Below, piece after piece: positions 36,861 to 44,907 of a stretch of 64,000 nucleotides of DNA (position 1 is its first letter; each line of letters begins with the position of its first letter). The notes beneath the pieces were generated by a model. That model did no database searches. It was not told where the DNA came from and saw only the letters and a list, made by a program, of their open reading frames with translations. The position numbers were made by a program, and so were the translations under genes. This DNA is from Gracilimonas sp. (lineage in GTDB: Bacteria; Bacteroidota; Rhodothermia; Balneolales; Balneolaceae): NCBI RefSeq assembly GCF_040218225.1, contig NZ_JAVJQO010000008.1, positions 496,001-560,000 of the forward strand, in the 5' to 3' direction.

Positions 36861-39026
36861 ATGAAAATATGGATCACAATTTTTTTTCTAATAGGCTTCC
36901 ACTGTACCGGGTTTGCACAAAGCAATGATTGGATAAATTATACCAATGGTAACGAAATAAGAGATATAGTCGAGACTGAAAATAGTTATTGGATTGGTAC
37001 GAATGGTGGGTTGGTCGAAATCAATAAATCAGATGATGAAACAATTTTCTACAATGTCTCAAATTCTGATCTGCCCGGTAACACAATATGGGCTTTAACA
37101 TACAATGAAAATGGTGATTTATGGGTTGGCACTGAACGGGGATTGGTGTTAATCAATAATGGAGAATGGCAGGTGTTTGATACATCAAATTCAGGGCTGC
37201 CGCATAACCACGTTAGAGAAATTGCGATTGAAACGAATGGGGATAAATGGATAGCTACAAGGAATGGTTTGGCTCATTACAATGATTCAGAGTGGATTAT
37301 TTATAATAGTGAGAATTCAGCTTTACCTGGAAATGATATCGCTGAAATAGCTATTAATCAAAGCAATGAAAAATGGATAGGTGCCAGTGGACTGGTTATG
37401 TTTGATGATGTACAGTGGCAGGTCTACAATTCAGAGAACAGTGAATTGCCAAATAATTTAATTTTATCGATTGATTTCGATAGTGAACAACAAGTGTGGG
37501 TTGGCACGGGCAGTGGCTTAGCCAAATATAATGGGGAAAGCTGGGAGATCTTTAAAACAGATAATTCAGGACTACCCCATAATACCGTAAGAAAAATTCT
37601 TATAAAAGATAACATAAAATGGTTTGGCACTTGGGGTGGCGGAGTAGCCAAATTTGAAGAAAATGGGTGGCAGGTTTTTGATCCTTCAAATTCCGGGTTG
37701 TCTGGAGATCTTATCTATTCACTATTAATAGACAGTAATGGAGATCTATGGTCCGGAACAATTCGCAATGGGCTAAACCGATTTGATGGATCAAATTGGA
37801 TATCTCCGGTAACCTCTAACTCCGGTCTGCCTTCTAATGAAATAAGAAATATGGTAATAGATCAAAGTGGAGATAAATGGATTAGCACAGGCGCGGTTGG
37901 TATTGTAAATGGGTTGATACATTTCGATAATTCTACCTGGCACCAATATACAACCACAAATTCCGGTTTGGCCGACGATTATGTACAAGCGATAGCTACA
38001 GATCAGCAAGATGATCTGTGGATTGGTACAGAAAACGGTCTGAATCATTTTGATGGAGAAAACTGGCAGACATACAATTCTGACAACTCCGGTTTCCTTT
38101 ATAATTTTGTCTCCTCAATTGCGGTTGATGACAAGGATACGAAATGGATAGCAACACACGGTAGTATAGCACGACTGAAGGATGGAGAGTGGACATATTA
38201 TAATGAAGAGAATACAAACATTTCGATGGGTGATATAAATATTATAGCAACAGGTGTAGATGATATAATCTGGGCAGGTACCACTTATGGACTGGCTCAT
38301 TTTGATGGGTTAGATTGGCATGAAGGGAATTACGGGGAATCAGCCACGCAAGGTCTTATCAGCTCTATCACATCGGATAGTATTGGTAATATTTGGGTAG
38401 GCCTTACTCAGGGCATGCCTGGCCACGGATTTGGTGGGGATGGGTTAGGTTTTTATAATGGTACCGATTGGCAGATTTACAGGTCTTCAAATTCGGAATT
38501 ACCCAATGACTGGATAAATACAACCACCATTGATGTTAACAATAGCTTATGGGTTGGCACCGGAAATGGGTTGGTTCGGATAACGGAGGACAATCAATGG
38601 CAGGTTTTCAATCATTCCAATTCTGGCTTACCGGACAACAATATTAAATCAATTGCAATTGATGATAACGGGGATGTTTGGGTGGGTACTGACGGAGGTA
38701 TTGCTGTTTATAAAAATGGTATCACCGTATCTGTAGCTGATCAGAAAGCAATTGAAATTCCTGGCTCAGTAGTTCTCCATCAAAACTATCCCAATCCATT
38801 CAATCCCTCTACAAATATACAGTTTACACTTCCGCAAAGCAGTCACGTGAAATTAGAAGTTTTCAATTCTACCGGACAATTGGTTTCTACGCTGCTCGAT
38901 CAGACAAAGACAGGCGGTAAACACTCAGTACAATTTGATGCGAGCAATTTATCAAGTGGATTATACATTTATAGATTAACTACGTCAGGTAAACAATTGA
39001 CTCGAAAATTTATCTTTGTAAAATAA
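36861..39026 (+). CDS. Exported beta-propeller (two-component-regulator-propeller-like) protein with sorting domain
   Basis: The 721-residue protein has signal peptide MKIWITIFFLIGFHCTGFAQ and about 12 repeats of ~45 residues with the pattern NSGLP.N.I..I..D..G..W.GT..GL..., the propeller unit found in extracellular sensor domains of Bacteroidota hybrid regulators. No kinase part is present. The end is a type A sorting domain: [29 protein letters not shown] and SSGLYIYRL. It is probably surface-exposed. AT-richer sequence and flanking foldback elements suggest acquisition. Confidence 0.88.
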   Translation: MKIWITIFFLIGFHCTGFAQSNDWINYTNGNEIRDIVETENSYWIGTNGGLVEINKSDDETIFYNVSNSDLPGNTIWALTYNENGDLWVGTERGLVLINNGEWQVFDTSNSGLPHNHVREIAIETNGDKWIATRNGLAHYNDSEWIIYNSENSALPGNDIAEIAINQSNEKWIGASGLVMFDDVQWQVYNSENSELPNNLILSIDFDSEQQVWVGTGSGLAKYNGESWEIFKTDNSGLPHNTVRKILIKDNIKWFGTWGGGVAKFEENGWQVFDPSNSGLSGDLIYSLLIDSNGDLWSGTIRNGLNRFDGSNWISPVTSNSGLPSNEIRNMVIDQSGDKWISTGAVGIVNGLIHFDNSTWHQYTTTNSGLADDYVQAIATDQQDDLWIGTENGLNHFDGENWQTYNSDNSGFLYNFVSSIAVDDKDTKWIATHGSIARLKDGEWTYYNEENTNISMGDINIIATGVDDIIWAGTTYGLAHFDGLDWHEGNYGESATQGLISSITSDSIGNIWVGLTQGMPGHGFGGDGLGFYNGTDWQIYRSSNSELPNDWINTTTIDVNNSLWVGTGNGLVRITEDNQWQVFNHSNSGLPDNNIKSIAIDDNGDVWVGTDGGIAVYKNGITVSVADQKAIEIPGSVVLHQNYPNPFNPSTNIQFTLPQSSHVKLEVFNSTGQLVSTLLDQTKTGGKHSVQFDASNLSSGLYIYRLTTSGKQLTRKFIFVK

Positions 39027-39033
39027 AATTGGT

Positions 39034-39157
39034 GGCTAACAATGTGTTTTAAATCGGACACGGACGGGATTCGATGAAACTTGATTGCCAGGAATTAATT
39101 TTGCTACTTCAATAAAATTATAATCCCCGCGCCGCTTATTTGCCAAACCGTTATGCC
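39034..39157 (+). repeat. attC-like foldback element (124 nt)
   Basis: GGCTAAC (39034-39040) near-complements GTTATGCC (39150-39157) with one bulge, and inner arms AAATCGG...CGGGATT and AATCCCCGCGCCG..ATTT also pair imperfectly. This is the R''-L''-loop-L'-R' layout and length of long integron attC sites (VCR-like). It begins 8 nt after the propeller stop, as expected for a cassette. Core bases deviate from consensus. Confidence 0.4.
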
Positions 39158-39188
39158 TCCCTCCCCACAATAAATAGTGCTTGATTAA

Positions 39189-39206
39189 GTTAACATAATT
39201 GTTAAC
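39189..39206. promoter_or_regulatory. Inverted/direct GTTAAC operator-like site
   Basis: GTTAAC-ATAATT-GTTAAC (two palindromic hexamers, 6-nt spacer) ends 9 nt before the toxin GTG start. Antitoxins of this family bind such sites to repress their own operon; identity here is inferred. Confidence 0.4.
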
Positions 39207-39215
39207 ATTTCTTCA

Positions 39216-39569
39216 GTGAAAGAAATCAAATTTTATAAAACTCAGTATGGCAAAGTTCCGGTTAAAGAGTTTTTGGATTCATTGCCATCCAAACACGCTC
39301 AAAAGGTTACTTGGGTTCTTGAGTTAGTAGAAAAATTAGACCAGGTTCCCGTTCAATATTTTAAAAAGCTCAAAAGTACCGATGATATTTGGGAAGTTCG
39401 GGCACGAATTGGATCACATAGTTTTCGTTTGCTTGGTTTTATAGATGATGATGCGTTTGTCATACTAACGAATGGATTTTCTAAAAAATCACAAAAAACA
39501 CCTAAACAGGAAATCGAGGTAGCTGAACAGCGAAAAGCCGATTATCTATCTCGTAAAGGAGGAACATAA
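39216..39569 (+). CDS. higB: RelE/HigB-type (Gp49-like, PF05973) toxin
   Basis: The GTG at 39216 gives a 117-residue protein with the HigB/Gp49 pattern: [23 protein letters not shown], then [19 protein letters not shown]-like [19 protein letters not shown] and [22 protein letters not shown]. The family consists of ribosome-dependent mRNA interferases. The toxin gene precedes its antitoxin, the reverse-order HigBA layout. It follows the attC-like element by 58 nt. Confidence 0.88.
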   Translation: MKEIKFYKTQYGKVPVKEFLDSLPSKHAQKVTWVLELVEKLDQVPVQYFKKLKSTDDIWEVRARIGSHSFRLLGFIDDDAFVILTNGFSKKSQKTPKQEIEVAEQRKADYLSRKGGT

Positions 39570-39570
39570 G

Positions 39571-39849
39571 ATGAGTGATCTTCAAGCATATATCAGTGAA
39601 AGAAAAAAATCAGATCCCGATTTTGCCGAAGGATATGAAGAAGGATTCCGAAATTTTAAAATTGGTGTGCTTCTGAAACAAGCCCGGGAAAAAGCGGGGC
39701 TTACTCAGGATGAAGTAGCTCAGCAGTTAAATACCAAAAAGACCGCCGTATCCCGAATTGAAAATCATGCGGAGGATATTCGCCTGTCCACTCTTGAGAA
39801 GTATGCCAAAGCATTTGGAAAGAAACTTAGAGTCGAACTCGTAGATTGA
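39571..39849 (+). CDS. higA: XRE-family HigA-like antitoxin
   Basis: The 92-residue protein has a classical XRE helix-turn-helix in its C-terminal two thirds (LLKQAREKAGLTQDEVAQQLNTKKTAVSRIENHAEDIRLSTLEKYAKAFGKKL split). It starts 1 nt after the toxin stop, so it is translationally coupled. It should neutralise HigB and repress the operon, probably at 39189-39206. Confidence 0.88.
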   Translation: MSDLQAYISERKKSDPDFAEGYEEGFRNFKIGVLLKQAREKAGLTQDEVAQQLNTKKTAVSRIENHAEDIRLSTLEKYAKAFGKKLRVELVD

Positions 39850-39874
39850 GGGAGATATAACCAGCCTTTCCCCT

Positions 39875-39923
39875 CATTCCCAACAACCCTGTTGGGAATG
39901 CTATAGTGGACCACCCGGTCCAC
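39875..39923. repeat. REP doublet left of RAYT-1
   Basis: Hairpin A: CATTCCCAACA (39875-39885), loop ACCC, TGTTGGGAATG (39890-39900). Hairpin B: GTGGACC (39906-39912), loop ACCC, GGTCCAC (39917-39923). Both palindromes recur in reverse order and opposite orientation on the other side of the transposase. Confidence 0.9.
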
Positions 39924-39953
39924 CCCGCAAAAGCATGTAAGCTAAACACACCA

Positions 39954-40489
39954 TCAACCAGCAAATATGGTAACCGGAATCAAGCCCTCCCGGCCCAGGT
40001 AATTTCCTGCAGATGAATACCTCCAGTCATCCGGAGCATTCACCCAACCCGCCTTTACAGGATTCTGATGAATGTATTCAATCTTCTGGGCCATCATCTC
40101 TGTCGTACTGAGTTGCTTTGGATGTAGCCCCTCTTCCCACACTTGATAGGTGCGGTGTCTTTTATAAGACCGTTTGCATTCTTTCAACTTCTGCAACCAC
40201 CGGGAATGTCCATTCCGCTTTAACGCCTCCAGTATCTGCCGCGCAGCATAGGATTTTGTAAGCCTGAGCTTTTTTGATAATTGCTCCCCTGTACCACCGC
40301 ATGAAAGTGATCAGGCATGATTACATACGCATATACCTTCACTGACCTCATATTTTGCAGCACCATAAACTGTTCAAGTAATACCTGAGCAACTTGAGGT
40401 TTTGAAAATAGCGGAAGCTCTTCCAATAAGGTACTGCTGACAAAGTACGGGTAGTGTGATTCATAAAATTTGTATCGGCTTCGTCCCAT
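39954..40489 (-). pseudogene. REP-associated tyrosine transposase (RAYT), frameshifted
   Basis: Two frames together match one Y1-transposase: N-terminal MGRSRYKFYESHYPYF with HUH motif DHFHAVV (start at 40489), and C-terminal QVWEEGLHPKQLSTTEMM ... VKAGWVN ending at 39954. The break lies at a G-run: the minus strand has four G's (plus-strand C's 40286-40289) where five would keep frame, after which EQLSKKLRLTKSYAARQ continues. Compare the intact RAYT at 58019. A true mutation, a sequencing error or recoding are all possible. Confidence 0.85.
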
Positions 40490-40505
40490 TGTTTCTTTTT
40501 TACCA

Positions 40506-40535
40506 GTTAGAAGGCAAAGAATGGAACTCCTTACA
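40506..40535 (-). promoter_or_regulatory. Bipartite ECF-like promoter of RAYT-1
   Basis: On the minus strand TGTAAGGAGTTC (40524-40535) is followed after exactly 11 nt by TTCTAAC (40506-40512), 16 nt before the transposase ATG. The same bipartite element, same spacing, precedes the genes starting at 58555 and 63716. Confidence 0.6.
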
Positions 40536-40551
40536 AAATAATTCTAAATCA

Positions 40552-40598
40552 GGACCGGGAGGTCCGGGCGGGCGTTCCCAACAGGGATGTTGGGAACG
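40552..40598. repeat. REP doublet right of RAYT-1
   Basis: Hairpin B: GGACC-GGGA-GGTCC (40552-40565). Hairpin A: CGTTCCCAACA (40573-40583), loop GGGA, TGTTGGGAACG (40588-40598). It is the inverted counterpart of 39875-39923; the tetraloops are GGGT/GGGA when read in the same orientation. Confidence 0.9.
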
Positions 40599-40638
40599 AG
40601 AGCTAACTGTTTTCCGGTTAAGATCCTTCGGAAGTATC

Positions 40639-40677
40639 CTCAGGATGACTCTTTCCCCTTTAAGTTGTCATCCTGAG
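40639..40677. repeat. Inverted repeat CTCAGGATGAC / GTCATCCTGAG
   Basis: Perfect 11-bp arms (40639-40649 and 40667-40677) flank a 17-nt pyrimidine-rich loop. It resembles dispersed TCATCCTGAG intergenic repeats. It sits just before the stop of the methyltransferase at 40686. Confidence 0.6.
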
Positions 40678-40685
40678 CAGCTGGC

Positions 40686-41354
40686 CTACATTCTGTAAAG
40701 CGTAGTCACCACAACTCCTCTCCATTCCTTTGCGGGAACAACCAACCATTGTTCTTCTTTCTTAACCCGAAGGTTAAACGGTGGTGCCAGTAAATTAACC
40801 CCGCTCCTCTTTTTGAGCCGGGTTCCCTGACCTGAAATAATATTTTTATTGGGTTCAAAATCGCCTTCGGGCAGGTGCTCGGTTAAAATGATATACTCAT
40901 AGTTACACAGCTTACTCACAATACGCTGAATCTCCGCATTCGACAGATGCTGCAAAACCTGTCTCAGGATCACACAATCTCCAGGCGGCCAATCATCTTC
41001 GGCAATATCCAGGCAACGGAATTCCAGATGGTCGGCATTGAACTTCTTTCTGTTTCGTTCAATGAGATCAGCTACGATATCTACCGCCACATACTTCTTT
41101 GTATGCTTTACCAGCTCCTTCCCTACGTTGAAGTCGCCACATCCCAGATCACAAACCACCAGGGGTTCTTCAAAAGAACGCAAAAAAGAAGCCACAGCCT
41201 CTACGTAAGGTTCAACCAACTCCGGATGATGCGAACCGGTTCCGGAATAAAAATCCATATTCTCTCCACCCCACAGATTCTTTTGATACACCTGCTCCAT
41301 GGCATCTTTGGTGGGCCAGGGCTTTTTAGATCGATTTGGGTTTTGTTTACTCAT
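40686..41354 (-). CDS. Class I SAM-dependent methyltransferase
   Basis: The start is the ATG at 41354 (MSKQNPNRSKKPWPTKDAM), since the upstream extension to 41459 is unlike the family. The 222-residue protein has the SAM motif VVCDLGCGDFNVGKELV, then YVAVDIVADLIERNRKKF and a DCVILRQVLQHLSNAEI motif. It resembles small-molecule methyltransferases. It is divergent from the acetyltransferase at 41479 and follows the RAYT island. Confidence 0.82.
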   Translation of the reverse strand: MSKQNPNRSKKPWPTKDAMEQVYQKNLWGGENMDFYSGTGSHHPELVEPYVEAVASFLRSFEEPLVVCDLGCGDFNVGKELVKHTKKYVAVDIVADLIERNRKKFNADHLEFRCLDIAEDDWPPGDCVILRQVLQHLSNAEIQRIVSKLCNYEYIILTEHLPEGDFEPNKNIISGQGTRLKKRSGVNLLAPPFNLRVKKEEQWLVVPAKEWRGVVVTTLYRM

Positions 41355-41478
41355 GGAAGTAATGGTAATCATTATACCTTTGGGATGCATCTGGCTGAGA
41401 CCTTCGCCTCTTGTATGTATAGAATTAATTTTGCTAATTCTATGGAATAATTTTCTCATACCGTTTTACCTGTACGTA

Positions 41479-41964
41479 ATGATCCGCCCCGTTCAACCCA
41501 AAGACATCCCTGAAATCACGAACATCTACAACTACTACATCAGGGAAACGACCGTCACTTTTGAAGAAGATGAAGTCAAAGCAGAGGATATTGCTTCCAG
41601 GATTAACAAAGTAGAATCAGCCGGACTCCCCTGGCTGGTGGCTGAAGTTCAAAAAGAGATTGTGGGTTATGCTTATGCCACCAAATGGAAAGAGCGCTCA
41701 GCATACCGGCATTCGGTGGAAATATCTGTTTATGTTGATCACAATAAACAGGGAAACGGCTGGGGAACCAAACTCTATCAGGCATTATTCACTGAACTTC
41801 AAAAGAAGAACATTCATCTTGCCATTGGCGGCATCACCTTACCGAATGATGCCAGCATCGCCCTCCACGAAAAGTTTGGGATGGAGAAAGTGGCTCATTT
41901 CAAAGAAATAGGCTTCAAATTCGGGCAATGGCTGGATGTGGGGTATTGGCAGAAAAGGTTGTAA
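41479..41964 (+). CDS. GNAT acetyltransferase, phosphinothricin-acetyltransferase-like
   Basis: The ATG at 41479 gives a 161-residue protein that begins as the family does (MIRPVQPKDIPEITNIYNYYIRE). It has VGYAYATKWKERSAYRHSVEISVYVD, the acetyl-CoA loop KQGNGWGTKLYQAL, and GGITLPNDASIALHEKFGM. This branch (Pat/YncA) acetylates phosphinothricin, methionine sulfoximine or other amino acids. Substrate here is unproven. The longer upstream frame overlaps the methyltransferase and is discarded. Confidence 0.9.
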   Translation: MIRPVQPKDIPEITNIYNYYIRETTVTFEEDEVKAEDIASRINKVESAGLPWLVAEVQKEIVGYAYATKWKERSAYRHSVEISVYVDHNKQGNGWGTKLYQALFTELQKKNIHLAIGGITLPNDASIALHEKFGMEKVAHFKEIGFKFGQWLDVGYWQKRL

Positions 41965-42027
41965 GCAGCTGTTACCGTTATGCGAAGCGGGACTTCCCTA
42001 AATGAGGTATAATTCAAATGATACCAG

Positions 42028-42303
42028 CTAATCCTCTTCGTTTGTGGGATCGATCATGGTTTTAACCTCAGTAATTTCAACCACCGATGCTCCGCTTCGT
42101 TCTGCATGTTCATGAATGATTTCTTCATTCTTGGCAATATAGACGCAGTGTGTTCCATTCTCTCTAACATAGCTATGAAGCCATTGTATATCCGGGCCGA
42201 GCTCATTCAACACCTTATTTGAATGTATGGCTACCTCTTGCAATTCTTCTTTTGTCATGCTTCCTATTCCGGGTATATCGCGCTTAATTACATATTTTGG
42301 CAT
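42028..42303 (-). CDS. DUF4242 / SCO4226-like small protein
   Basis: The 91-residue protein fits DUF4242: MPKYVIKRDIPGIGSM, then IQWLHSYVRENGTHCVYIAKNEEIIHEHAERSG split. A related Streptomyces protein binds nickel, but nothing here proves metal binding (His residues HAE and the single Cys could serve). It is a stand-alone gene in a ~460-nt stretch between the acetyltransferase and GlxA. Confidence 0.82.
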   Translation of the reverse strand: MPKYVIKRDIPGIGSMTKEELQEVAIHSNKVLNELGPDIQWLHSYVRENGTHCVYIAKNEEIIHEHAERSGASVVEITEVKTMIDPTNEED

Positions 42304-42424
42304 AGTCTTATTCGTCTTTATGTTTGATGATTCATGTTCGTATGGCTAATATGTGTGTTCATCAGAACTTAGAAAAGAGGCAGAGTTGACTTATTAGCAG
42401 GGTGATTTTGCCAAAACTAACTAT

Positions 42425-43444
42425 ATGCTTGATGTCGCAGTTATTTTTTTGGAAGGCGGAACCCCTTCAACAGCCGTCACACCGGTAGAAATATTGAGTA
42501 GTGCAGGTTATCTGTATGAAACCTTACAGGGCAAAGAGGGAAAACGAAAATTTAATGTCAGAACAGCTTCACTGACGGGTAAAAGTGTTCAAACGTTATC
42601 GACCCTGAAGTTAGATCCCGATTATTCTATCAATGAAATAGATTCCCCGGACTTGATAGTTGTTTCCGCAGGGGGAGGTGACCTCGATACAGAATGCCGG
42701 AGAAATGCCAAACTCCCTTCCCTCCTTCAAAAAGCCTATGAGAATGGTACCGCTATAGCCGGTGTTTGCTCCGGCGTCGTTCAGCTTGCCGAAGCAAAGC
42801 TTTTAGATGGACGACCGGCTACAACACATTGGGCTTTGGTGGAAGAATGCAGAAATCGTTATCCAAAAGTGAATTGGCAACCTGAACGTTATATCACAGA
42901 AAATGACCGGGTTTTCTGCAGTGGCGGAGTTTACAGCGGAGTAGATTTATGTCTGTATTTAGTGGAGAAATATTGTGGCCATCAGATTGCAATGCAAACA
43001 GCAAGAGCCCTTTTAGTTAGGACCCCCCGTGTTTGGCAAGCTGGTTATACAGCAGAAACCCCTCAAATTAATCATGAGGATGAAAAAATTCGAGACCTGC
43101 AGGAATGGCTGTTCAAGAGTTACAGTGAAGATATCAAAGTAGCCGACCTGGCAGAACGAACCAATATGAGTCAGCGTAATTTCATGCGCCGTTTTAAAGC
43201 AGCAACCGGTGAAACTCCGATCAGCTATATACAGCAATTGCGTATTAATGCAGCCAGGCATTTGCTTGAAAATGACCTCAAAAGAGTCCGGGAGGTGAGC
43301 CGGAAAGTTGGTTATGAGGACGTGAACTTCTTTCGTAAACTATTCAAGCGTTATACAGGATTGACGCCTACAAACTACCGGGACCGCTTTTCCGTAAACA
43401 CTCTTAATGGTATTACCTATAGTAACAAGACTCAACATCATTGA
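42425..43444 (+). CDS. GlxA-family AraC regulator with DJ-1/PfpI domain
   Basis: The 339-residue protein has an N-terminal DJ-1/PfpI-like sensor (about 1-190; PDLIVVSAGGGD and AGVCSGVVQLAEAKLLDGRPATTHWA) and a C-terminal AraC DNA-binding domain (about 222-325; VADLAERTNMSQRNFMRRFKAATGETP, EVSRKVGYEDVNFFRKLFKRYTGLTP). GlxA-type regulators sense small molecules and control adjacent genes. The guanidinium exporter lies 138 nt downstream, but that gene has its own riboswitch. Confidence 0.9.
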   Translation: MLDVAVIFLEGGTPSTAVTPVEILSSAGYLYETLQGKEGKRKFNVRTASLTGKSVQTLSTLKLDPDYSINEIDSPDLIVVSAGGGDLDTECRRNAKLPSLLQKAYENGTAIAGVCSGVVQLAEAKLLDGRPATTHWALVEECRNRYPKVNWQPERYITENDRVFCSGGVYSGVDLCLYLVEKYCGHQIAMQTARALLVRTPRVWQAGYTAETPQINHEDEKIRDLQEWLFKSYSEDIKVADLAERTNMSQRNFMRRFKAATGETPISYIQQLRINAARHLLENDLKRVREVSRKVGYEDVNFFRKLFKRYTGLTPTNYRDRFSVNTLNGITYSNKTQHH

Positions 43445-43521
43445 ATCCTTCCTTTTGCAATATTCTCTTTCTTCAATTGTACATCCATCACGAACCGGGT
43501 ATCTTTTATTCTACACCTGAA

Positions 43522-43566
43522 GTAAGGACGACCTTACCGCTCTTTCCCACAATGAGGACGGCCTCA
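43522..43566 (+). promoter_or_regulatory. Guanidine-II (mini-ykkC) riboswitch
   Basis: Two stem-loops with ACGR tetraloops follow each other: GTAAGG-ACGA-CCTTAC (43522-43537) and TGAGG-ACGG-CCTCA (43553-43566), 15 nt apart. Two ACGR hairpins are the defining feature of guanidine-II aptamers, where the loops kiss in the presence of guanidinium. The second hairpin ends 16 nt before the start codon of an SMR exporter, so control of translation is likely. Confidence 0.88.
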
Positions 43567-43582
43567 GCAAATATATAATATC

Positions 43583-43900
43583 ATGTCCTGGATTTATTTA
43601 TTGGTTGCCGGTTTATTTGAAATAGGCTGGGCAATTGGACTTAAGTATACCGAAGGCTTTACCAAATTCTGGCCTTCTGTTTTTACCGGAGTCTCCATGA
43701 TTGTAAGCATTACCTTATTGGGCGTTGCTTTGAAAAATTTACCCATTGGAACTGCTTACACCATATGGACCGGCATCGGAGCAATCGGAACTGTCATTCT
43801 CGGCATTTATTTATTTGATGAACCCGCCACTGCTGCCAGGTTTTTCTTTATCAGCCTGATTCTCATAGGTATTGTCGGATTGAAACTCATACATGAATAG
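43583..43900 (+). CDS. gdx: SMR-family guanidinium exporter Gdx (SugE-like)
   Basis: The 105-residue protein has four transmembrane helices and the essential Glu13 (GLFEIGWAIGLKY). The WTGIGAIGTVILGIYLFDE segment is the Gdx/SugE hallmark rather than that of EmrE. It exports guanidinium in exchange for protons. The upstream guanidine-II riboswitch supports this assignment strongly: loss of repression by guanidinium would turn it on. Confidence 0.93.
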   Translation: MSWIYLLVAGLFEIGWAIGLKYTEGFTKFWPSVFTGVSMIVSITLLGVALKNLPIGTAYTIWTGIGAIGTVILGIYLFDEPATAARFFFISLILIGIVGLKLIHE

Positions 43901-43999
43901 GACTGGCTTCGAAACGCAACATGGTGCCTGCTTTTACCTCTTGTTTATAACCTATTAATTCCGCTAATTCCATTCAGGTTAGTAATTTAATAAGCAGAC

Positions 44000-44332
44000 A
44001 TGGCTTTTGATGAGGGTTTGGCAGAACGGGTGCGGAACTTGCTGCATGATCAAAACAATGTTGTAGAGAAGAAAATGTTTGGAGGGCTCTGCTTCATGGT
44101 TTCAGGTCATATGCTGGTTGGCGTTTTGAAGAATGAACTGATGGCAAGAGTTGGCCCCGTTCAATATGATGAATACCTGACGAAACCACATGCCCGGAAA
44201 ATGGATTTTACCGGACGTGCCATGACGGGTATGATTTATGTTTCACCTGAAGGTCTGCAAAAAGACCCCGATTTAAAGTTTTGGATAGATACCTGTCTGT
44301 CGTTTACCTCTACACTCACTCCAAAATCATAG
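44000..44332 (+). CDS. TfoX N-terminal-domain protein
   Basis: The 110-residue protein matches the TfoX_N family: VEKKMFGGLCFMVSGHMLVGVLKNELMARVG and DFTGRAMTGMIYVSPEGL. In gamma-proteobacteria TfoX controls competence, but stand-alone TfoX_N proteins elsewhere have no proven role. It ends 5 nt before the GyrI-like gene. Confidence 0.85.
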   Translation: MAFDEGLAERVRNLLHDQNNVVEKKMFGGLCFMVSGHMLVGVLKNELMARVGPVQYDEYLTKPHARKMDFTGRAMTGMIYVSPEGLQKDPDLKFWIDTCLSFTSTLTPKS

Positions 44333-44337
44333 ACATT

Positions 44338-44844
44338 ATGCAGGAACCTCGCATCGTCACTATTTCAGATATAAAACTCATTGGCAAGCACATTCAAACC
44401 AGCCTTGAAGAAAACAAAACAGCTGAGCTTTGGAAATCTTTTCATCCGGAAGTAAAAAACATCCGGAACAATACAGGATCAGGTTTATATTCTGTCCAGA
44501 TTTTTAGTGAAGATCTCAAGTTCGAAGATTTCAATCCCAAGACCCGATTCGAAAAATGGGCTGCGGTTGAGGTAGATGGCTTTGGTGACGAATTGCCTGA
44601 AGGTTTGGAGTCATATACACTGATTGGAGGTAAATATGCGGTTTTTATTCATAAAGGACTCCCCTCCGATTTCCCTAAAACCAGCCGGTATATTCATACC
44701 GAATGGTTGCCAAATTCATTCTACGAACTGGATAACCGGCCTCATTTTGAAATTATGGATGAGGATTACGATCCCACCGACCCGGATGCTGAGGAAGAAG
44801 TGTGGATTCCCATCAGGCAATCAAACATTGGCTATGACCTGTAA
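44338..44844 (+). CDS. GyrI-like small-molecule-binding-domain protein
   Basis: The ATG at 44338 (MQEPRIVTISDIKLIGKH) gives a 168-residue protein; the longer frame overlaps TfoX. It matches the effector-binding fold of GyrI/AraC-E: EKWAAVEVDGFGDELPEGLESYTLIGGKYAVFIHKG split, then IHTEWLPNSFYELDNRPHFEIM. Such domains bind drugs or other lipophilic ligands. There is no DNA-binding part. It may be co-transcribed with TfoX. Confidence 0.75.
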   Translation: MQEPRIVTISDIKLIGKHIQTSLEENKTAELWKSFHPEVKNIRNNTGSGLYSVQIFSEDLKFEDFNPKTRFEKWAAVEVDGFGDELPEGLESYTLIGGKYAVFIHKGLPSDFPKTSRYIHTEWLPNSFYELDNRPHFEIMDEDYDPTDPDAEEEVWIPIRQSNIGYDL

Positions 44845-44907
44845 CTTTTTTGTCTTCCCCATTTTCTTTTGACGCTTTTGATCGACCAGTTTCGTATTTT
44901 TAGTTCT

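Noticed and set aside
39954-40196. Separate small gene for the C-terminal half of RAYT-1
   Set aside because: It is collinear with the C-terminal half of the intact RAYT and differs only by a one-base frame break.
42304-42424. Small regulatory RNA between DUF4242 and GlxA
   Set aside because: No stable hairpin or terminator could be seen.
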